NCBI GenBank assembly: GCA_016286835.1
Contig: JAEEUD010000058.1
Span: 1-9,072 of the forward strand
DNA: 9,072 nucleotides
Direction: 5' to 3'
DNA from: Pyramidobacter sp.
GTDB lineage: Bacteria > Synergistota > Synergistia > Synergistales > Dethiosulfovibrionaceae
Part shown: positions 4,839-9,072 of the stretch, in pieces
Position numbering within the stretch: the first letter of the stretch is position 1
Layout: each line of letters starts with the position of its first letter
The notes under the pieces: generated by a model
Database searches by the model: none
Told to the model about the DNA's origin: nothing
The model's input: only the letters and a program-made list of their open reading frames with translations
Translations under genes and position numbers: made by a program

Positions 4839-5756
4839 ATGGCATTTCGCACAAAATTATTCATTTGCGTCGCGTTCCTCACGCTGTCCACGACGTTTGC
4901 GGCAGCTGAGGAACGCGTCCCCACGTCGCTGACGGCCGAAGTCATGGACTACGACGTGGAAACGGGCGAATTCATGGCACAGGGAAGCGTGAAGCTGAAA
5001 CGCGAGGGCGTGACGATCGAATCCGCCTATGGTTCGGCCAACACGCAGACGCAGAAGGCGCGCATGTGGGACAAGGTTCACGCTTACGGCAAGTATAACG
5101 GTGAAAATCTCGACGCCAAATGCGCCCAGCTCGATGCCGACTTTGCCGTCGACGGCGGCGAGTACATCATGACGGGGAACGTGGACGCCACGTTTGGCGC
5201 GCGCGTGCTGCGCTCGGATATGGCGAAGCTGGCCGGACAGAAATTCGCAGCCGAGAACGTGCGTCACTTTGAGGACAAAAGCCGCAACTTCGTGCTGACC
5301 TGTTCGACGATCACGGGCGATTACGACGGCGAAGGACTGAGAGTCGCCGACGGTGTCGGCAAAGTCGTCGTCACGCAGGACGATAAGGATAAAAACTCGA
5401 AGCTCTGGTGCAACTCGTTCGCCTATCGCCGTGAGCAGGACCGCCTGACCGGCAGCGGCAACGCGAGGATCCTCGTCACGCAGAAGGCCGATAAAAACAA
5501 AGTCACCGACATCCACTGCGATACGGTCACCTATTCGTTCAAGGCAGGATCGGTGACGGCAAGCGGTAACGCCCGAGCCGTGCAGGACGGGCGGCGCGTG
5601 AACGCAAAGAACCTGATCTACTATCCGGAGTCAGGCAAGCTGGAAGCCAAAGGCAAGCCGACGATCACCGTCGACCTCGTCCAGTCCGGCAAGAAGTCGC
5701 CGTCCAGACCGTCCCGTGCCGGAAACGTGAGGCGCGGCACCCGCGGAGGCAAATAA
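4839..5756 (+). CDS. lptA: LptA/OstA-like periplasmic lipopolysaccharide transport protein
   Basis: This 305-residue exported protein has a typical signal peptide (hydrophobic 6-18, cleavage probably after AAA at 21-23). The mature part consists of OstA/LptA-type beta repeats: LTAEVMDYDVETGEFMAQGSV (about 31-51), a second set around 105-125 (GGEYIMTGNVDATFG), then NSFAYRREQDRLTGSGNARI and DTVTYSFKAGSVTASGNARA (about 185-250), ending LIYYPESGKLEAKGKPTITV. LptA forms the periplasmic bridge that carries LPS from LptB2FGC to LptD. E. coli LptA is about 185 residues, so this protein may hold two OstA-type units in tandem. A strongly basic tail (about 22 residues, rich in Arg, Lys and Gly) overlaps the coding of the next gene's ribosome site. 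The ATG lies two bases after the aldolase stop with only a weak ribosome site, implying translational coupling. An LptC-like or combined role is possible, as no separate lptC is seen here. Confidence 0.82.
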   Translation: MAFRTKLFICVAFLTLSTTFAAAEERVPTSLTAEVMDYDVETGEFMAQGSVKLKREGVTIESAYGSANTQTQKARMWDKVHAYGKYNGENLDAKCAQLDADFAVDGGEYIMTGNVDATFGARVLRSDMAKLAGQKFAAENVRHFEDKSRNFVLTCSTITGDYDGEGLRVADGVGKVVVTQDDKDKNSKLWCNSFAYRREQDRLTGSGNARILVTQKADKNKVTDIHCDTVTYSFKAGSVTASGNARAVQDGRRVNAKNLIYYPESGKLEAKGKPTITVDLVQSGKKSPSRPSRAGNVRRGTRGGK

Positions 5757-6487
<731 letters not shown>

Positions 6488-6491
<4 letters not shown>

Positions 6492-6952
6492 GCGTCTTCA
6501 AGAGGCGTGATCTCGTCCGTGCGGCCTTCCGCGATCAGGCGGGCGACCTCGCGGGCGGCCGAACTGACGGATTCGCTCAGGCCGATGAAAAAGTCCGTGC
6601 TCTCCGGCTGTATGGCGATCACCTCTGCTGCGCAGGCGGAGGGCAGGGCTTTTTCCAACAGCTCATCGAGCGGCAGGTCGTGACTGGTGAACGTGGGCGA
6701 GTCGATGCGTGACAGCGGAAAACGCCGCACGCTCCCGGGCGGCAGGCCCATGTCGGAGGCATCGATCAGAAAAAATGCTTCCGGCGCTTCGTGCGCCAGC
6801 GTGGCAAGGTAGTTTCCCGGCGCGAGTTCACAGCTGCGCAGGGAAAAACCGTCCAGCTCCATTTCTTTGAGCAGGCGGATAACTTCCAGGCCCGCGCCGT
6901 CGTCTTTTAACAGAGGATTGCCGATCCCCCAGACTGTCGTGCGTACGTTCAT
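6488..6952 (-). CDS. hycI: Hydrogenase maturation protease, HycI-like (peptidase family M52)
   Basis: This 154-residue endopeptidase removes the C-terminal peptide from a NiFe-hydrogenase large subunit after nickel insertion. The three nickel-sensing and active-site regions are present: GIGNPLLKDDGAGLEV (9-24, Asp18), FLIDASDMG (61-69, Asp64) and TSHDLP (89-94, His91). They correspond to Asp16, Asp62 and His90 of E. coli HycI. The later VIAIQPESTDFF (111-122) resembles the GIQP region of HycI, favouring the group-4 (formate-hydrogenlyase type) branch. Length matches the family (about 150-160). The ATG (6950-6952) has an AGGAG site nine bases upstream (complement of 6962-6966). A possible -10 box TAAAAT (complement of 7006-7011) lacks a good -35. 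The stop overlaps the lptB stop by four bases. No hydrogenase structural genes are present, so the target lies elsewhere. Confidence 0.88.
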
Positions 6953-7032
6953 GCAAGTGTTCTCCTTTCACGCGCATTTTTGAAGCGTGCTGTTCTTTGT
7001 GGATCATTTTAGGCCGTCTCAAGGCCCCTTGG

Positions 7033-7065
7033 ATCGGGAAAGATTTTCCCGATTAATTTATTTTT
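7033..7065 (+). terminator. Hairpin plus T-rich tail upstream of murJ (terminator or leader attenuator)
   Basis: ATCGGGAAA (7033-7041) and TTTCCCGAT (7045-7053) form a perfect 9-base stem with a three-base loop, followed on the plus strand by TAATTTATTTTT. The opposite strand lacks a T-run, so it would act on rightward transcription, either read-through from lptB across hycI or a murJ leader. A weak TTGGAT (7029-7034) overlaps it, and no clear murJ promoter was found. Confidence 0.6.
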
Positions 7066-7084
7066 GCGTTTGGGAGGTCTTTTG

Positions 7085-8644
7085 ATGGCTCACGAAAAAT
7101 CGGGCAACATGATCAGAAACGCGCTGACGATGATGGTCGGCACGTTTTCGAGCCGTATCCTCGGGCTGCTGCGCGAGGTGATCACGGCGGCGTGGTTCGG
7201 CGCGGGCAGGTCGCTCGACGCATTCTTCGTGGCCTACACGATCGCCAATCTCGGCCGTCAGCTGCTGGCCGAGGGCGCGCTGTCGGCGGCGTTCGTTCCC
7301 GTTTTTTCACAGGTGCTTGAACGCGACGGACGGGCGCGCGCGGAAAGCCTGGCCCGTCAGGCGCTGACGGTCATCCTGGCCGCTTCGTCGCTCGTCGTCG
7401 GGGCTGGGATCGTGTTCAGCCCGCAACTGACGGCACTGATCGCCCCCGGTTTTGACGCGGCCAAGATGTCGCTTGCCGTGTCGATGACGCGGGCGATGTT
7501 TCCGTTTTTGATCCTGATTTCCGTCGCCGCTTTGGCGATGGGCGCGCTGAACAGCATGGACTGCTTTTTCATTCCCGCCCTTGCCCCGGCGCTCAGCAAC
7601 GCTGTGTATATTACGACCGTTTTCGTCTGCGCGTCAAGCATGGGCGTGAACGGGCTCGTCCTTGCCGTCCTTCTGGGCGGCGCGGCGCAGCTGGCGCTCC
7701 AGTGGCTCTGGGCCGCCAAAAAGAAAAACATGCTGCTCGTCCCGGCCCGACCGGCTTTGTCCGATCCCGAACTGCGGCGCATGATGGCGCTGTTTCTGCC
7801 CTACGCGGCGGGACTGTCGCTCAATCAGCTCAATCCCGTGCTGAGCCGGCTGTTCGGATCGTTTCTCAGCGACGGGGCCATTTCCATGCTCAATTATTCT
7901 AACCGTGTCATTCAGCTGCCGCTCGGGCTCGTCGTCATAGCGATCTCGCAGGCGGTGCTGCCCGAGCTGGCCCGCTGCGTTGGCTTTGGCGACGAGGTAT
8001 TCGCAGCTACACTGCGCGACGCGCTGCGTTTTGCGCTTTTCGTCATTTTGCCCGTGACGCTGGGGACGATGCTGATCTCCAGCGAGACGGTGAACTTTTT
8101 GTTCTTCCGCGGCGCCTTCAGCGTGGAAGCATGGCGCGGCACGGCCTCGACGCTGTTTTATTCGGCGATCGGACTGCCCGGCATGGCCTGCTCGACGGTG
8201 ATCATGCGGGCGCTGTTCGCCCGTTCGCTTCCGCGGCAGGCGATGATGACGACGGCGGCCAGCGTGCTGGGTACGCTCGTCTTTTCCGCCGCGCTCGTCC
8301 GGCCGATGCAGATGAACGGCATCGCGCTGGCCAGCTCGCTGGCATTCCTGTTTTCCAGCGTTGTCGGGGCTTTTCTGCTGCGCCGTTCAATGACGGTGTC
8401 TCTGGACGTGTTCACGTTCGCCTGGCTCGGCAAGATTGTTGCGGCCTGTGCGGCGATGACGGCGGCGGCGCTCGGCTGGAAGACATTCTGGGCCTATCCG
8501 GCCGGCGCAAATTTGCTCGTTCGCGGCCTCTGGATTGGAGGAATCTCCATTGTCAGCGCCGTGATTTATGGTATAACTACATCAAAACTGCGCTGCGAAG
8601 AGTGGACGCTCATCCGTCAGGCGCTGATAAAACGAAAGAGGTGA
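7085..8644 (+). CDS. murJ: MurJ, lipid II flippase (MviN family)
   Basis: This 519-residue inner-membrane protein flips the peptidoglycan precursor lipid II to the periplasmic face. It is almost wholly hydrophobic, with segments compatible with the usual 14 helices. Residues essential in E. coli MurJ are all present at a constant offset of six: Arg24 and Arg30 (SSRILGLLRE), Asp45 (SLDAFFVAY) and Arg58 with Glu63 (NLGRQLLAEGALSAAFVP). The family motif FPFLILISVAALAMGALNS follows in the middle of the N-lobe. The ATG at 7085 is preferred because GGGAGG (7072-7077) lies seven bases upstream; an in-frame TTG at 7064 would place the ribosome site inside the gene. The upstream hairpin at 7033-7053 may affect expression. 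The next gene starts six bases after the stop, and its ribosome site lies within the last murJ codons, so the two are co-transcribed. Confidence 0.95.
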   Translation: MAHEKSGNMIRNALTMMVGTFSSRILGLLREVITAAWFGAGRSLDAFFVAYTIANLGRQLLAEGALSAAFVPVFSQVLERDGRARAESLARQALTVILAASSLVVGAGIVFSPQLTALIAPGFDAAKMSLAVSMTRAMFPFLILISVAALAMGALNSMDCFFIPALAPALSNAVYITTVFVCASSMGVNGLVLAVLLGGAAQLALQWLWAAKKKNMLLVPARPALSDPELRRMMALFLPYAAGLSLNQLNPVLSRLFGSFLSDGAISMLNYSNRVIQLPLGLVVIAISQAVLPELARCVGFGDEVFAATLRDALRFALFVILPVTLGTMLISSETVNFLFFRGAFSVEAWRGTASTLFYSAIGLPGMACSTVIMRALFARSLPRQAMMTTAASVLGTLVFSAALVRPMQMNGIALASSLAFLFSSVVGAFLLRRSMTVSLDVFTFAWLGKIVAACAAMTAAALGWKTFWAYPAGANLLVRGLWIGGISIVSAVIYGITTSKLRCEEWTLIRQALIKRKR

Positions 8645-8650
8645 TTTGAA

Positions 8651-9072
8651 ATGAAAAAACTTCTTGCTGTCGTTCTGCTGCTTTGCGCCGTGTGCGCCCT
8701 GTCCGTTCGCGCCGAGGCGGCGAAGAAGGATTCCATTGACGATCTGCTGCGCTCGCGTGCGGCCGTTGTGTGGATCGGCGGCAAACAGGTCGGCGATCTG
8801 ATGGTCGGCGCCAGTGCCAAGCTGTATTTCCAGTTCATCGACAACAAACTTGCGAACGCGATCTACAACGAGCCGACGGATTTCCCCGACGACATTCTCT
8901 GGAACGCGTCATATATCGACAAGGCATCCCGTTCCAAATGCAATCTCGTCATTCTCATTTACAAGACGATGGACCCGTGGATCTTCGATCCCGCCAAGAT
9001 CACAGTCAACGGCGAACCGATCGACAAGAAGCACGTCTATTCCAGTTTGCTGTCGATCCCCACTTTCAATAT
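8651..9072 (+). CDS. Secreted protein of unknown function (3' truncated by window edge)
   Basis: I do not recognise this gene. At least 140 codons are open to the right edge. The ATG (8651-8653) follows GAGGTGA (8638-8644), a good ribosome site that contains the murJ stop codon. The N-terminus is a clear Sec signal peptide: KK, then a hydrophobic core LLAVVLLLCAVCALSV, with cleavage likely after SVRA (18-21). There is no convincing lipobox, since neither cysteine follows an L-[AS]-[GA] pattern. The mature part starts with a charged segment (EAAKKDSIDDLLRSR), then VVWIGGKQVGDLMVG, aromatic-rich strands (KLYFQFIDNKL, CNLVILIYKTMDPWIF) and KITVNGEPIDKKHVYSS. The alternating strand pattern suggests a small beta-rich periplasmic or envelope domain. 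Co-transcription with murJ hints at an envelope role, which is inference only. Confidence 0.8.
   Translation, partial: MKKLLAVVLLLCAVCALSVRAEAAKKDSIDDLLRSRAAVVWIGGKQVGDLMVGASAKLYFQFIDNKLANAIYNEPTDFPDDILWNASYIDKASRSKCNLVILIYKTMDPWIFDPAKITVNGEPIDKKHVYSSLLSIPTFN

Noticed and set aside
3550..4854. A 434-codon open frame on the minus strand opposite the aldolase
   Set aside because: It mirrors the conserved aldolase codon structure in a GC-rich gene, has a low-complexity Val/Ala/Asp/Arg composition and no family features. The plus-strand protein has all the aldolase motifs.
7064..7084. Upstream in-frame TTG start for murJ
   Set aside because: The strong GGGAGG site at 7072-7077 is correctly spaced for the ATG at 7085 and would fall inside the coding region if TTG were used. 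Homology to MurJ does not require the extra seven residues.

Overview
The window reads as chromosomal DNA from a GC-rich (about 60% by eye), diderm, probably anaerobic bacterium. The evidence for an outer membrane is direct: a trimeric-autotransporter anchor, an LptA/OstA-type protein with a signal peptide, and LptB. A HycI-type hydrogenase maturation protease suggests an anaerobic, hydrogen-metabolising lifestyle. The gene mix is compatible with Synergistota (a Pyramidobacter-like genome was my first thought), but that placement is inference and no marker here proves it.

Layout. (1) 2-565 (+) is the 3' end of a YadA-like surface adhesin with an unusual coiled-coil tail after the barrel; it converges on the next block across a shared hairpin terminator. 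(2) 641-2428 (-) is a two-gene unit: a two-TM, RCK-gated, MthK-like potassium-channel homologue with an atypical selectivity filter, followed 12 bases later by a free-standing paralogue of its own RCK domain. (3) 2570-2983 (-) encodes a small cytosolic bacterial PH-like protein with its own promoter and terminator. (4) 3180-3339 (-) is a tRNA-Gln(CTG)/tRNA-Glu(CTC) pair with its own promoter and a strong terminator. (5) 3574-6491 (+) is a tight operon: a divergent class II aldolase, an LptA/OstA-like periplasmic protein and LptB, with gaps of 2 and 0 bases. (6) 6488-6952 (-) is hycI, whose stop codon overlaps the lptB stop. (7) 7085-9072 (+) is murJ, the lipid II flippase, followed by a secreted protein of unknown function that runs off the window.

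How the genes fit together. LptA/LptB export lipopolysaccharide, MurJ flips the peptidoglycan precursor and the YadA-like protein sits in the outer membrane, so much of the window is envelope biogenesis. The potassium-channel pair is a separate ion-transport module. The aldolase (central or sugar metabolism) shares the lpt transcript, and hycI is an orphan here with no hydrogenase genes beside it.

The strongest candidate for something undescribed is the channel pair. The usual T-V-G-Y-G filter is replaced by L-I-G-Q-G, and a dedicated second gene supplies a soluble RCK subunit, which could build a hetero-octameric gating ring. No CRISPR array, insertion sequence, phage gene or origin was seen. 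No gene-free stretch exceeds 300 bases; the longest, 3340-3573, holds two divergent promoters and two palindromes.
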